DNA of 64,000 nt from Pseudomonas svalbardensis (GCF_030053115.1 NZ_CP125619.1:2615501-2679500); one strand, 5' to 3'. Numbered from the stretch's first letter, positions 1 to 9,380 are shown. The notes: generated by a model from the sequence alone, not told the origin. Numbers and translations are program-made.

Positions 1-14
1 CGGCATATTAGGTG

Positions 15-36
15 TTAATGAGATAGATTATCAATA
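15..36. promoter_or_regulatory. Candidate Fur box upstream of TonB-dependent receptor
   Basis: Positions 19-33 read TGAGATAGATTATCA. The right half is a perfect Fur half-site (ATTATCA) and the left half is partly degenerate. It lies about 110 bases before the receptor start, in an AT-rich leader. Iron repression of the receptor is inferred from this and from the family of the gene. Confidence 0.5.
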
Positions 37-140
37 CTATTTATTTAAGTTTTTTTTTGGATTAGACTCCGCCCCGCTGGCCCCAATGAGCATTTGGCCG
101 GCCGGAAAAACAAAAAATATCTGTCGCATGGGAGCGGGGC

Positions 141-2201
141 GTGAATTTCAAAAAGAACACAATTGCGTTGGCTGTGGGTTCGGCGGTCTGCCTGGCTAAC
201 AGCGCATGGGCGGCCGAGCAGTCGAACACAATGGAGATCGCTCCGATCACGGTGACGGGTGAAAAGATCAACCGCACCCTGGAGAAAACCCAGTCGAGTG
301 TCGTTGTGGTGACCGGCAAGCAACTGCGCGAGAAAGAGGACCACGACCTGGTTGATGTGTTCGCCCGTACGCCGGGTGTCTACAACCAGTCCGGCAACGA
401 AAACTGGGGTATTCGAGGCGTGCCGGTATCCGGTTTCGAAGACCAGGGCCCGGCCACGCTCAACGGTGCGGTTTCGGTGTTCGTCGACGGCGCCGTGCAA
501 CCGAACCGCGCACTGACCCTCAGCCCGATGCCGCTGTGGGACGTCGAGCAGGTCGAAGTGTTCCTCGGTCCGCAGTCCACTACCCAGGGCCGCAACTCGC
601 TGGCCGGTGCGGTCGTCATCCAGACCAAGAACCCGACTTTCGAACCGAGCCTTTCATTACAGGGCAACATGGGCAACTACGGTGAGAGCGGTGGGGCGCT
701 TGCTGGTGGTGGCGCGATCGTCGATGACAAGATCGCCGGTCGTATCGCCGTGGATTACCAGGACGGTGACGGTTACATCGACAACATCGCACTCGATAAT
801 GATGCCAACCCGACCCGCACCTACAATGCCCGTGGCAAGCTGCTGATCCTGCCGAACGACGATCTGGATGTGCTGCTGACTTACGCCCACGGTGAAAGCC
901 GCAAGGGCGATAACTCGGTCATGCGCGAAAACGGCAAGGTCCGCTATTACGACGTGTCGTCCGACACCAAGGCTTTCGACAAACTCGAACAAGACACCGT
1001 CAGCGCCAAGGTGGATTACCGCCTGGACGACAACTGGTCCATAACCAGCCTCACCGCCAATACCCGTTCGGACTACGACGCCCGCCTGGACTTCGACCAG
1101 ACAGCCGATGCCAACGAGGTCGTTCTGCGCAAGCAGGATGGTGACCTGTTCAATCAGGAGCTGCGCCTGAACTACACCGGTGACACGGTGAAGAGCTTCA
1201 TGGGTGTCTACTACGGCCACAACACCAACAACTTCCACGACCGGTTGTTGTTTGACAACGAACTGGTCGGCACCGTCAAGGGCGATACGACGATAGAAAA
1301 CAAGGCGGTGTTCGGTGAAATCAACTGGACGTTCGCCCCGCGCTGGACACTGATCACCGGGCTGCGCTACGACCACGAGAAGAACGACACCGATATCGAA
1401 CAGGATGACTTCTCCTCCTCGGGCAAAACCAGCAAGTCGTTCGATGCCGTATTGCCGAAGCTGGGTATCGACTATGAACTGGCTGCCAATCAGTACGTAG
1501 GCTTTATGGTGCAGAAAGGCTATCGCGGCGGTGGCGTCAACGTTCGTACCGGTACCGGTCACGAAGCTTACGATCCGGAGTACACCACCAACTACGAGCT
1601 GTCCTACCGAGGCTCGTTCTTCGACCAGACCCTGCGTACCCGCGCCAACCTGTACTACACCGACTGGAAAGACCAGCAGGTCAGTGTGCTGGATCAGAAC
1701 ACCGAGTTCGTTCACGTGTTCAACGCCGGACGCAGTGACATCAAGGGCCTGGAAGTCTCCCTCGAGAAGGACTTCACCGAACAGCTGACCCTGACGGCCG
1801 GTGCCTCCGTTACCGATGGCAAGTACAAGGACTTCGTCACGGGCGATGGCAGGGACATGAGTGGCGAGGACTTCCTCTATTCGCCCAAGTACAAGATGTC
1901 GCTGGGCAGTACCTATCGCTGGAATGACCGGTTGACCCTGAACACCGACGTCATTTACCAGAGCACCTCGCCGTCGGAGTACGATTTCGATGACGCGGGT
2001 CAAGTCACTGATGAGCGCAAGAGCGACGCTTACTGGCTGGCCAACTTCAACGCCGAGTACAAGATCACCAAGAACATCGCCGTATCCGGTTACGTGAAAA
2101 ACGCCTTCGACAAGGAATACATCACCAACAACCGCAGCGGCGACATCATCGATGTCGGTGCCCCGCGCACTGTGGGTCTGGTTCTGCGTTACGACATGTA
2201 A
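141..2201 (+). CDS. TonB-dependent outer-membrane siderophore receptor
   Basis: This 686-residue protein should be an outer-membrane beta-barrel that imports a ferric siderophore using TonB energy. Residues 1-24/25 form a signal peptide ending in AWA. A TonB-box-like ITVTG sits at residues 36-40, followed by a plug domain of about 120 residues and a long barrel ending in RYDM. There is no N-terminal STN signalling domain, so it probably does not drive a sigma/FecR cascade itself. I chose the GTG at 141 because GGAG lies 6 bases upstream; the ATG at 128 is out of frame. The next gene is a diaminobutyrate-type aminotransferase, which fits a carboxylate siderophore locus whose other genes may lie left of the window. 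The ligand cannot be named from sequence. Confidence 0.88.
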   Translation: MNFKKNTIALAVGSAVCLANSAWAAEQSNTMEIAPITVTGEKINRTLEKTQSSVVVVTGKQLREKEDHDLVDVFARTPGVYNQSGNENWGIRGVPVSGFEDQGPATLNGAVSVFVDGAVQPNRALTLSPMPLWDVEQVEVFLGPQSTTQGRNSLAGAVVIQTKNPTFEPSLSLQGNMGNYGESGGALAGGGAIVDDKIAGRIAVDYQDGDGYIDNIALDNDANPTRTYNARGKLLILPNDDLDVLLTYAHGESRKGDNSVMRENGKVRYYDVSSDTKAFDKLEQDTVSAKVDYRLDDNWSITSLTANTRSDYDARLDFDQTADANEVVLRKQDGDLFNQELRLNYTGDTVKSFMGVYYGHNTNNFHDRLLFDNELVGTVKGDTTIENKAVFGEINWTFAPRWTLITGLRYDHEKNDTDIEQDDFSSSGKTSKSFDAVLPKLGIDYELAANQYVGFMVQKGYRGGGVNVRTGTGHEAYDPEYTTNYELSYRGSFFDQTLRTRANLYYTDWKDQQVSVLDQNTEFVHVFNAGRSDIKGLEVSLEKDFTEQLTLTAGASVTDGKYKDFVTGDGRDMSGEDFLYSPKYKMSLGSTYRWNDRLTLNTDVIYQSTSPSEYDFDDAGQVTDERKSDAYWLANFNAEYKITKNIAVSGYVKNAFDKEYITNNRSGDIIDVGAPRTVGLVLRYDM

Positions 2202-2251
2202 ACCCAAGGGCGCGGGGAAGCCGATTCCCCGCGTCCGGCTTTACGGCTGTC

Positions 2252-2280
2252 GCTGCCTGAAACGTTCGTTTTCAGGCAGC
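2252..2280 (+). terminator. Hairpin between receptor and aminotransferase genes
   Basis: An 11-bp perfect stem (GCTGCCTGAAA / TTTCAGGCAGC) with a 7-base loop lies about 50 bases after the receptor stop. No strong T-run follows, so it could be an attenuator or mRNA-stabilising hairpin rather than a full terminator. Confidence 0.5.
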
Positions 2281-2318
2281 CCTGTTCCTTTCCAAACCCA
2301 GCCTCCCTGGAGGAAATC

Positions 2319-3740
2319 ATGAGTGCTTTTTCGAATGTCACGTCGGGTGGCGCGCAACAGCTACGCCTGTTGCACACCGGTCTGTCGAGTCCTTACTGCC
2401 TTGATCCGACGCCGATGCTGGAGCGCCAGCAACAGCAGGAATCCAACGCCCGCAGTTACCCTCGGCGCATTCCGCTTGTGCTCGAACGAGCCCATGGTAT
2501 TTATGTGCAGGACAGTCGCGGACAAGTGTTCGTCGATTGCCTGGCCGGTGCCGGCACCCTGGCGCTGGGTCATAACCACCCGGTGATTATCGAAGCCATC
2601 ACTCAGGTCATGGCGGCCGGTGTGCCCATGCACACTCTGGACCTCATGACGCCGGTGAAGGATGCATTCGTACAGGAAATTTTTGGCTGTCTGCCTACAG
2701 AATTCGCGCGCAATGCGCGCATCCAGTTTTGCGGCCCAAGCGGGGCCGACGCGGTCGAAGCAGCGCTGAAACTGACTCGCACCGCCACCGGACGCCATTC
2801 GGTGCTGGCGTTTGAAGGGGCTTACCACGGTATGACCCTAGGGACACTGGCGATCAGCGGTAACCTGTCGCCGAAGAATGCCCTCGGCGCCTTGATGCCA
2901 GGTGTTCAGCGCCTGCCGTTCCCCCACGATTACCGTTGCCCATTCGGTGTGGCCGGTGATCAGGGTGTGATGTTGAACGTGCGTTACCTCGAGCATTTGC
3001 TCAACGACCCGGAAAGCGGTGTCACCGCACCGGCAGCAATGATTCTGGAGCCGATCCAGGGCGAGGGCGGGGTGATTGCCGCGCCGGACCGCTGGCTTCA
3101 GGAGCTTCGTCGATTGACCAAGGCCCACGGAATTCCGTTGATCGTCGACGAGATCCAGTGCGGCATCGCCCGCAGCGGCAGGATGTTCGGCTTTGAGCAA
3201 TCGGGTATCACGCCTGACGTCATTACCTTGTCCAAAGCCATCGGTGGCGGTCTGCCGCTGTCGGTCATGGTCTACAACGATTCGCTGGATGTCTGGCAGC
3301 CGGGTGCCCACGCCGGCACGTTCCGTGGCAATCAACTGGCAATGGCCGCGGGCACCGCGACCTTGCGTTTCATCCGCGATCAAGGCTTGGTGGCACACGC
3401 CGAAACCGCTGGCGCGCATCTGTGTAAGCAGTTACAGATGCTGCAAAGCGAATTCGCCTGGATTGGCGATGTTCGCGGTCGTGGTTTAATGCTCGGCATG
3501 GAAATCGTCGACCCGCAAGGCGCCCTCGACGTACAGGGTCACCCGCCGGTAGACGCGGTCCGGGCCAAGGCCTTCCAGCAGGCTTGCCTGAAACACGGTT
3601 TGATCGTCGAGCTCGGCGGACGCCACGGTGCGACCGTCCGCTTCTTGCCGCCGCTGATCATCACCGAACAGGAAATCGATTTCGTCGCACAAATCCTGTT
3701 CCAGGCAGCGAGCTCGATCAATGAGCGCTCCACGCGTTAA
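2319..3740 (+). CDS. Diaminobutyrate--2-oxoglutarate aminotransferase family protein
   Basis: This 473-residue class III PLP aminotransferase probably moves an amino group between glutamate and aspartate semialdehyde to give 2,4-diaminobutyrate, a common siderophore building block. The cytoplasmic fold is indicated by the GPSGADAVEAALKL cofactor segment, the EPIQGEGG motif, VDEIQCG, and the PLP-binding lysine in LSKAIGGG. The ATG at 2319 follows a strong GGAGG. Its position after a TonB-dependent receptor resembles the achromobactin-type arrangement with acsF, which is recalled knowledge. No siderophore synthetase is present in the window. Other omega-aminotransferase substrates remain possible. 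Confidence 0.8.
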   Translation: MSAFSNVTSGGAQQLRLLHTGLSSPYCLDPTPMLERQQQQESNARSYPRRIPLVLERAHGIYVQDSRGQVFVDCLAGAGTLALGHNHPVIIEAITQVMAAGVPMHTLDLMTPVKDAFVQEIFGCLPTEFARNARIQFCGPSGADAVEAALKLTRTATGRHSVLAFEGAYHGMTLGTLAISGNLSPKNALGALMPGVQRLPFPHDYRCPFGVAGDQGVMLNVRYLEHLLNDPESGVTAPAAMILEPIQGEGGVIAAPDRWLQELRRLTKAHGIPLIVDEIQCGIARSGRMFGFEQSGITPDVITLSKAIGGGLPLSVMVYNDSLDVWQPGAHAGTFRGNQLAMAAGTATLRFIRDQGLVAHAETAGAHLCKQLQMLQSEFAWIGDVRGRGLMLGMEIVDPQGALDVQGHPPVDAVRAKAFQQACLKHGLIVELGGRHGATVRFLPPLIITEQEIDFVAQILFQAASSINERSTR

Positions 3741-3811
3741 TGATCTGCCGATGCACAGGGTTTGCCGACACGGAACGGCAAGCCCGTTTTGGTTTTGAAC
3801 AGGGACTGATA

Positions 3812-4966
3812 ATGCGTAAGGCTTTAGCGACGATAAAACCGACGTGGGTGCTGGCGACCGTATTGGCATTGAACGGCTGTGGAGCACAGGATCAGTCCGC
3901 TGAACACAGTACGTCGCCGCCGCAGGTCAAGACGCTCACCGTGCAACCCCGACCGTTTGCCATGACCTCAGACCTGCCTGGCCGAATCGAACCGGTGCGC
4001 ATCGCCGAGGTGCGCGCACGAATTGCCGGTGTTGTGTTGACCCGTCATTTTGAAGAGGGCAGCGACGTCAAGGCTGGTCAACTGCTTTTCAGCATCGACC
4101 CGGCACCACTGAAGTCCGCCTTGATGCGGGTCGAAGGCGCCCTGGCCAAGACTGAGGCGGATGTCTATCGCGCCAACGCTCACGTACAGCGCTACAAACA
4201 ACTGGTGGAAATCAACGCTGTCAGCCCTCAGGTATTCGACGACGCGGTCTCTGATCTCAAGAGCGCCAAGGCTAACCGCCTGGCCGCTCAAGCCGATGTG
4301 GCGACCGCCCGACTCAACCTCGGTTACTGTCAGGTGCGAGCGCCGATCAGTGGCCGTATCGGCCGCGCCCTGGTCAGCGAGGGCGCACTGGTAGGCCAGG
4401 ACGAAGCCACGCAAATGGCGCGGATTCAGCAACTGGACCCGATTTACGCCGACTTTACCCAGTCCGTCGATCAGATCGTGGCCTTGCAGCAAGCCGTCGC
4501 CAGTGGTCGGTTGACCCTGACTGGAGCGGGCGCAGCGCAGGTGTCAATACAACTTGGCAGCCCGACACAAACCCGACAAGGCAAGCTGATGTTCTCCGAT
4601 ATTTCGGTCGATCGAAGCACCGGGCAAGTCACCTTGCGCGGCGAGTTTCCTAATCCGGACAGCGTACTTCTGCCTGGCATGTATGTGCGGGTCGTAGCGC
4701 CGGCGGGGATCGACCCGCAAGCGTTGTTCGTGCCGCAGCAAGCGGTGCAGCGTGGTGTCGACGGCCAGGCCAGGTTAATGCTGGTGGACTCCCAGGGGGT
4801 GGTGCGCGAACGCGTGGTCAGCACCGGCGCGATGCTTGGTTCCGACTGGCAGATCACTCAGGGACTAGTGGCCGGCGAGCAAGTGGTGGTCGAGCGCGCC
4901 GACAAGCTCAGTGTCGGCACCAGGGTCAACATAATCACCTCGGCCGAACAGCAGGCCCATAACTGA
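3812..4966 (+). CDS. RND efflux periplasmic adaptor lipoprotein
   Basis: This 384-residue membrane-fusion protein should bridge the inner-membrane RND pump and an outer-membrane channel. A lipoprotein signal with lipobox LNGC puts the acylated cysteine at residue 23. It is followed by the typical AcrA/MexA order of beta-barrel, lipoyl (VRARIAGVV and RAPISGRIG halves) and alpha-helical hairpin segments. I start at ATG 3812, with AGGGA 6 bases upstream. The upstream in-frame ATG at 3740 would bury the lipoprotein signal and is not used. The pump gene follows after 44 bases. No outer-membrane channel gene is seen, so a shared TolC/OprM-type channel is likely. Confidence 0.9.
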   Translation: MRKALATIKPTWVLATVLALNGCGAQDQSAEHSTSPPQVKTLTVQPRPFAMTSDLPGRIEPVRIAEVRARIAGVVLTRHFEEGSDVKAGQLLFSIDPAPLKSALMRVEGALAKTEADVYRANAHVQRYKQLVEINAVSPQVFDDAVSDLKSAKANRLAAQADVATARLNLGYCQVRAPISGRIGRALVSEGALVGQDEATQMARIQQLDPIYADFTQSVDQIVALQQAVASGRLTLTGAGAAQVSIQLGSPTQTRQGKLMFSDISVDRSTGQVTLRGEFPNPDSVLLPGMYVRVVAPAGIDPQALFVPQQAVQRGVDGQARLMLVDSQGVVRERVVSTGAMLGSDWQITQGLVAGEQVVVERADKLSVGTRVNIITSAEQQAHN

Positions 4967-5010
4967 GGGCGTGACGCTTTTACCCACGGTTGTTAGCCAG
5001 GATCTTACCG

Positions 5011-8000
5011 ATGCCCGATTTTTTCATTAACCGTCCGAACTTCGCCTGGGTCATCGCGTTGTTCATCGCGCTGGCAGGAGCGCTGACCCTGGGCACCTTG
5101 CCGGTCAGCCAATACCCGGACGTAGCACCGCCGCAAATCAGTGTCAGTGCCAGCTACCCCGGTGCCTCGGCGCAGATCATCAATCAGAACATCACCAGCC
5201 TGATCGAGGAGGAGCTCAACGGCCTCAAGGATTTGCTGTATTACGAATCCAACAGTGCCAACGGCAGTGCAGAAACCACCATCACCTTCAAGCCGGGCAT
5301 CGATCCCGACATGGCGCAGGTCGACGTCCAGAACCGCTTGCAACGGGTAGTCGGGCGCTTGCCCCAAGCGGTGATCGAGCAAGGCCTGAAAGTGGAACAG
5401 GTACGTGCCAATTTTCTGATGATCTATGCCTTGTCCTACACCGATGGGCAGCAGGATTCGATCGGGCTGGCGGATTACGCCGCGCGGGGCATCAATAACG
5501 AGATTCGCCGCGTGGCCGGAGTAGGGCGGGTGCAGATGTACACCGCCGAACGGGCCATGCGCATCTGGGTCGATCCTGCCCGGCTTGTGGGTTACAACCT
5601 GTCGATGGCCGATGTAAGTAAGGCCATCGCCGGACAGAACGTGCAAGTACCCGCCGGCAGCATGGGCGAACGTCCGGGGCCTGTCGAGCAGCACATTACC
5701 GCCACCGTCATGGTGCAGGGTCAGCTCGAATCCGTGGAGGCGTTCGGCAACATTGTGCTGTGGGCTAATGACGACGGCTCCAGTGTCAGGATTCACGATG
5801 TGGCCCGAGTCGAACTGGGTCGTCAGGACTACCGCTTCGACGCTCGCCTGAACGGCAGACCTGCGGCGGCCATGTCGGTGCAATTGGCGCCCGGTGCCAA
5901 CGCGCTGCAAACGGCGGCGGCGATCAAGGCCCGGCTGGATCAACTGTCGAGCACGCTGCCAACGAACATGACGCTGAGCGTGCCTTATGACACCTCATAC
6001 TTTGTCGACGTGGCGATCAAGCAAGTCATCTACACTTTGATCGAAGCCATGGTGCTGGTGTTTCTGGTGATGCTGCTGTTTTTGCAGAACCTGCGTTACA
6101 CGCTGATTCCGGCCATCGTGGTGCCGGTCTGCCTGTTGGGCACCCTCGCGGTGATGGCGCCGCTGGGGTTTTCGATCAACATGATGACCCTGTTTGGCAT
6201 GGTGCTGGCCATTGGCATTCTGGTGGACGACGCCATTGTCGTGGTAGAGAACGTCGAGCGCTTGATCACGCAGGAGCGCCTGTCGCCCAAAGACGCGACC
6301 CGCAAAGCGATGCGGCAGATCAGCGGGGCGATTGTCGGCATTACCCTGGTGCTGGCGGCGGTATTCCTGCCGTTGGCGTTCATGGGCGGTTCGGTGGGGG
6401 TGATCTACCAGCAGTTTTCCATGGCGCTGTCGGTGTCGATTCTATTCTCCGGGTTCCTGGCGTTGACCCTGACGCCGGCCCTGTGCGCCACCTTGCTCAA
6501 ACCCTTCGACCCGGCGAAAGAGCTACGACCCAACCGCTGGGCGAACGGCTTCAATCGACGCTTCGATGCCTTGGCCCGGCGCTACGAGCGGTTCAGTTCG
6601 AGCTGGGTCCGTCGCAGCACTCGCAGCATGGGCCTGTACCTTATGTTGTTGCTGGTACTCGCTTTTGCCTATCACCGATTGCCATCCTCATTCATGCCGT
6701 CCGAGGATCAGGGCTATATCATCACGGATATCCAGCTACCACCTGCAGCTTCGGCTTCGCGCACGGATGTGACGGTGCAAGCGTGGGAGCACTATGCCCT
6801 GGCGCAACCCGCCACGGATCAGGTGCTGGCAATCATGGGGTTCAGTTTTTCCGGGGTTGGGGCTAACGCGGCGTTGTCGTTTACCAGCCTCAAGGACTGG
6901 TCGGTTCGCGGCGATGGCCAGGCCAGCGACGCGGTGGCCCGACGCGCGAATGAGGCTTTTGAGAACGCCGCTGACGGCACGCTGTTCAGCGTGGTGCCGC
7001 CGCCGGTGGACGGCCTCGGCACCTCGAACGGTTTCGAGTTACGGTTGCAGGATCTGGCAGGGCAGGGGCACGAAGCGCTGTTGAAGGCCCGAACCCAATT
7101 ACTGGAGGCGGCCAAGGCGTCGCCGGTGATCGATTACCTGATGGAGGATGGCCTTGCGGATGCGCCTCAGATCAATGTCAGCATCGACCGCGAAAAAGCC
7201 GAAGCCCTCGGCGTGAGTTTTGATGTGATCAGTTCAGCGTTGTCCTCGGCGCTGGGTTCGGAACAAATCAATGAGTTTGCCAATCAGGGGCGGATGCAGC
7301 GGGTGATCGTTCAGGTGGACGGCATCAGCCGCCAGACGCCTGAAGCGCTGCTGCGCCTGCAAGTTCCCAACCGACAGAACCGATTGGTGCCACTGGAAGC
7401 CTTCAGTCGTTTTGAGTGGCAGGTCGGGCCACTGCAGATCGCGCGCTACAACGGGTCGGCGTCGCTGCGCTTTTCCGGTGATGCCGCGCCGGGTTACAGC
7501 ACCGGTCAAGCCATGGAAGAACTGCAGAAAATTGCCCGTCAGTTACCAGCCGGTTTTAGCCTTGAATGGGCCGGGCTGTCACTTCAGGAACAACAGGCCA
7601 GCGATCAGGTGCCGCTGCTGGTGGGGTTATCGTTGATCGTGGTGCTGCTGGTACTGGTGGCGCTGTATGAAAGCTGGACGATTCCCTTTGCCGTGCTGTT
7701 GATCGTGCCTGTCGGCATGCTCGGTTCGGTGGCCGCGGTGACGATCATGGGCCTGCCCAATGATGTCTATTTCAAGGTGGGGCTGATCACGATCATTGGA
7801 CTGGCGGCGAAGAATGCAATCCTCATCGTCGAGTTTGCCAAGGCACTTCACGTTCAGGGCGCGAGCCTTGCGCAAGCAGCGGCTCAGGCCGCGCGTCTGC
7901 GTTTTCGTCCGATCGTCATGACGTCCCTGGCCTTCATTCTCGGCGTGGTGCCTCTGGCTATTGCAACTGGTGCGGGAGCTGCCAGCCAGCGAGCGATCGG

Positions 8001-8151
8001 CACAGGCGTGATCGGCGGTATGCTGGCGGCGACAGTGCTCGGGGTCTTGTGGGTGCCGGTGTTCTTTGTCTGGGTCTTGTCCGCGGCAAATCGGTTGCGT
8101 AGTCGCCGTGTCAGCCTCACCGAGCCCGTGGCAGACGATGGAACGCGGTAA
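5011..8151 (+). CDS. RND family multidrug/metabolite efflux permease (HAE1 type)
   Basis: This 1046-residue proton-driven inner-membrane exporter is close to AcrB/MexB length. Visible signs are MPDFFINRPNFAWV at the start, the TM4 proton-relay pair in GILVDDAIVVVEN near residue 400, and the conserved lysine in AAKNAILIVEFAK near residue 935. Two copies of the porter and transmembrane halves are present. ATG 5011 has AGGA 8 bases upstream and is preferred over the TTG at 4990. It forms an operon with the adaptor and probably with the receptor and aminotransferase genes. Siderophore export is a reasonable guess, but multidrug efflux cannot be excluded. Confidence 0.92.
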   Translation: MPDFFINRPNFAWVIALFIALAGALTLGTLPVSQYPDVAPPQISVSASYPGASAQIINQNITSLIEEELNGLKDLLYYESNSANGSAETTITFKPGIDPDMAQVDVQNRLQRVVGRLPQAVIEQGLKVEQVRANFLMIYALSYTDGQQDSIGLADYAARGINNEIRRVAGVGRVQMYTAERAMRIWVDPARLVGYNLSMADVSKAIAGQNVQVPAGSMGERPGPVEQHITATVMVQGQLESVEAFGNIVLWANDDGSSVRIHDVARVELGRQDYRFDARLNGRPAAAMSVQLAPGANALQTAAAIKARLDQLSSTLPTNMTLSVPYDTSYFVDVAIKQVIYTLIEAMVLVFLVMLLFLQNLRYTLIPAIVVPVCLLGTLAVMAPLGFSINMMTLFGMVLAIGILVDDAIVVVENVERLITQERLSPKDATRKAMRQISGAIVGITLVLAAVFLPLAFMGGSVGVIYQQFSMALSVSILFSGFLALTLTPALCATLLKPFDPAKELRPNRWANGFNRRFDALARRYERFSSSWVRRSTRSMGLYLMLLLVLAFAYHRLPSSFMPSEDQGYIITDIQLPPAASASRTDVTVQAWEHYALAQPATDQVLAIMGFSFSGVGANAALSFTSLKDWSVRGDGQASDAVARRANEAFENAADGTLFSVVPPPVDGLGTSNGFELRLQDLAGQGHEALLKARTQLLEAAKASPVIDYLMEDGLADAPQINVSIDREKAEALGVSFDVISSALSSALGSEQINEFANQGRMQRVIVQVDGISRQTPEALLRLQVPNRQNRLVPLEAFSRFEWQVGPLQIARYNGSASLRFSGDAAPGYSTGQAMEELQKIARQLPAGFSLEWAGLSLQEQQASDQVPLLVGLSLIVVLLVLVALYESWTIPFAVLLIVPVGMLGSVAAVTIMGLPNDVYFKVGLITIIGLAAKNAILIVEFAKALHVQGASLAQAAAQAARLRFRPIVMTSLAFILGVVPLAIATGAGAASQRAIGTGVIGGMLAATVLGVLWVPVFFVWVLSAANRLRSRRVSLTEPVADDGTR

Positions 8152-8174
8152 CGTGGATTCAGCTCCCACGTTAC
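8148..8174. terminator. Bidirectional hairpin between convergent genes
   Basis: A perfect 9-bp inverted repeat, GTAACGTGG (8148-8156) and CCACGTTAC (8166-8174), carries the stop codons of both convergent genes in its arms. It can terminate in both directions, although the T-run on the plus side is short (ATTTTG). Confidence 0.6.
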
Positions 8175-8437
8175 ATTTTGCGGGCGCCGTTATGCCGGGC
8201 TGATGTGTCGGTCAGCAGTTTTTTCGATGTGCTTTGATTGTCGGGTAACTGGTCGCTGAGGTCCCAGATTTCAAGCATTTTGGCGTACTCGAATGCGTGA
8301 CGCGGATCGGTCTGAATCCACTGCTGAAACGCCAGGCGTTCTTCGGTCGTACAGGTGTCATCTTGCAGTCGCATACACCAATGCGCAGCTTGAGTGAGGA
8401 TTTCTTCGTCCATTTCGCAAGGGTTGGGGGGATTCAT
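8171..8437 (-). CDS. Orphan FecR N-terminal (DUF4880) domain protein
   Basis: The 88-residue product matches only the cytoplasmic N-terminal DUF4880 domain of FecR anti-sigma regulators (ILTQAAHWCMRLQ, then FQQWIQTDPRHAFEYAKM). FecR proteins are usually about 320 residues, with a transmembrane helix and a periplasmic signalling domain, and both are absent here. No FecI-type sigma gene is adjacent. It is either a truncated relic of a FecIR pair that once served the siderophore receptor or a small stand-alone sigma-binding protein. The reading frame is intact and ends cleanly in the shared hairpin. Confidence 0.6.
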   Translation of the reverse strand: MNPPNPCEMDEEILTQAAHWCMRLQDDTCTTEERLAFQQWIQTDPRHAFEYAKMLEIWDLSDQLPDNQSTSKKLLTDTSARHNGARKM

Positions 8438-8592
8438 TGACAGCTACCTGTATGGCCGGACAAGCCCCTCTACGAGAGCGATTGGTAAAAAAATGTCAAA
8501 AAAACCAAAACAAAACAGTCTTGCATCTAAATCTGGAGACTTGGACTCGAAGAATCTTTGCAAACCGTACATTTCTGAAAAGGAGTATTCGC

Positions 8593-8970
8593 ATGTACAA
8601 CCACTCAGCATCGGCACCCCCCGTTACGCAATTGCAATTCCAGAGAGCGGCAACTCAACGAGCATCCGAGTCAGATCGCGGCACAAATAAACATATCCGT
8701 GAGTTGCTGCGTTACTACGGACTGCGCACCAGCTTGATCCGCTTGAAAGTTATCGAGGCCTTGCTGGTCGCCGCCAGAGATGGACGTTCCATCAATGCGC
8801 GCGACGTGCATGCCTACCTGGAATCATTTGCTGCCGAGTTGTCGTTCATTTGTGTGCGTGAAGTGCTCAAACGCCTATGTGATGAAGGTGTAATCCTTTT
8901 TCAACCAGACAAGAGATACATCTTTACCACCGAAGCCTGCGCAATACTGGAACAGCACTCCGGTCGTTGA
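8593..8970 (+). CDS. Fur-family winged-helix regulator, DNA-binding domain only
   Basis: This 125-residue protein has a low-complexity N-terminus of about 35 residues and then a Fur-like winged helix (LLRYYGLRTSLIRLKVIEALL through VREVLKRLCDEGVI). It lacks the C-terminal metal-binding and dimerisation domain of true Fur/Zur proteins, including the histidine-rich motif. The start at ATG 8593 is set by AAAAGGAG just upstream; earlier in-frame starts give non-conserved sequence. The 150 bases before it are clearly more AT-rich than the surroundings. I recall similar proteins in Pseudomonas annotated as Fe2+/Zn2+ uptake regulators, but a metal role is unproven. Confidence 0.65.
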   Translation: MYNHSASAPPVTQLQFQRAATQRASESDRGTNKHIRELLRYYGLRTSLIRLKVIEALLVAARDGRSINARDVHAYLESFAAELSFICVREVLKRLCDEGVILFQPDKRYIFTTEACAILEQHSGR

Positions 8971-9132
8971 AGGCCTAAGGTGCCTCATCACTGGCCGTTT
9001 TTGGCTGTGGATTCAACCGGTCGATGCAACAGATTGGCTAAACCTTCAGTTCTTTCGTGTTCCGCGTATAACCAACGAAAGCTACGGGTCAAGGTATGGG
9101 CTGGTGGATTCTCACTAAACCCCAGAAACGAC

Positions 9133-9156
9133 AAAGCCCTGAATAATCAGGGCTTT
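9133..9156 (-). terminator. Terminator of tRNA-Ser
   Basis: A 10-bp perfect stem (AAAGCCCTGA / TCAGGGCTTT) with a 4-base loop lies 14 bases after the 3' end of the tRNA on the minus strand. Confidence 0.75.
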
Positions 9157-9169
9157 ATCGGTACAAATA

Positions 9170-9257
9170 TGGCGGAGGCGATGGGATTCGAACTCATGGA
9201 CCTGTTACAGTCGACGGTTTTCAAGACCGTTGCCTTAAACCACTCGGCCACACCTCC
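9170..9257 (-). tRNA. tRNA-Ser (anticodon TGA)
   Basis: The 88-base minus-strand gene folds as a class II tRNA. It has a GGAGGTG/CGCCTCC acceptor stem, anticodon loop CTTGAAA giving TGA, a long variable arm, TTCGAATC in the T loop and an encoded CCA end (9170-9172). Confidence 0.95.
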
Positions 9258-9380
9258 GTTTGCGTTGCGGGCGCCATAATACCTGAATGAAACACACTGT
9301 CAAACTCTCTGCATGGCTTGTTACAGAGCGTCTGTTATGATCTTTGCGACTGAACGTTTCAAACCAACAGGAGTATCGCC

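Noticed and set aside
657..2207. 516-residue open frame antisense to the TonB-dependent receptor
   Set aside because: Antisense of a well-supported gene in GC-rich DNA; no recognisable domain.
8971..9170. Genomic-island attachment site at the 3' end of tRNA-Ser
   Set aside because: No duplicated tRNA end or integrase gene is seen; the 160 bases hold only the tRNA terminator and unrecognised sequence.
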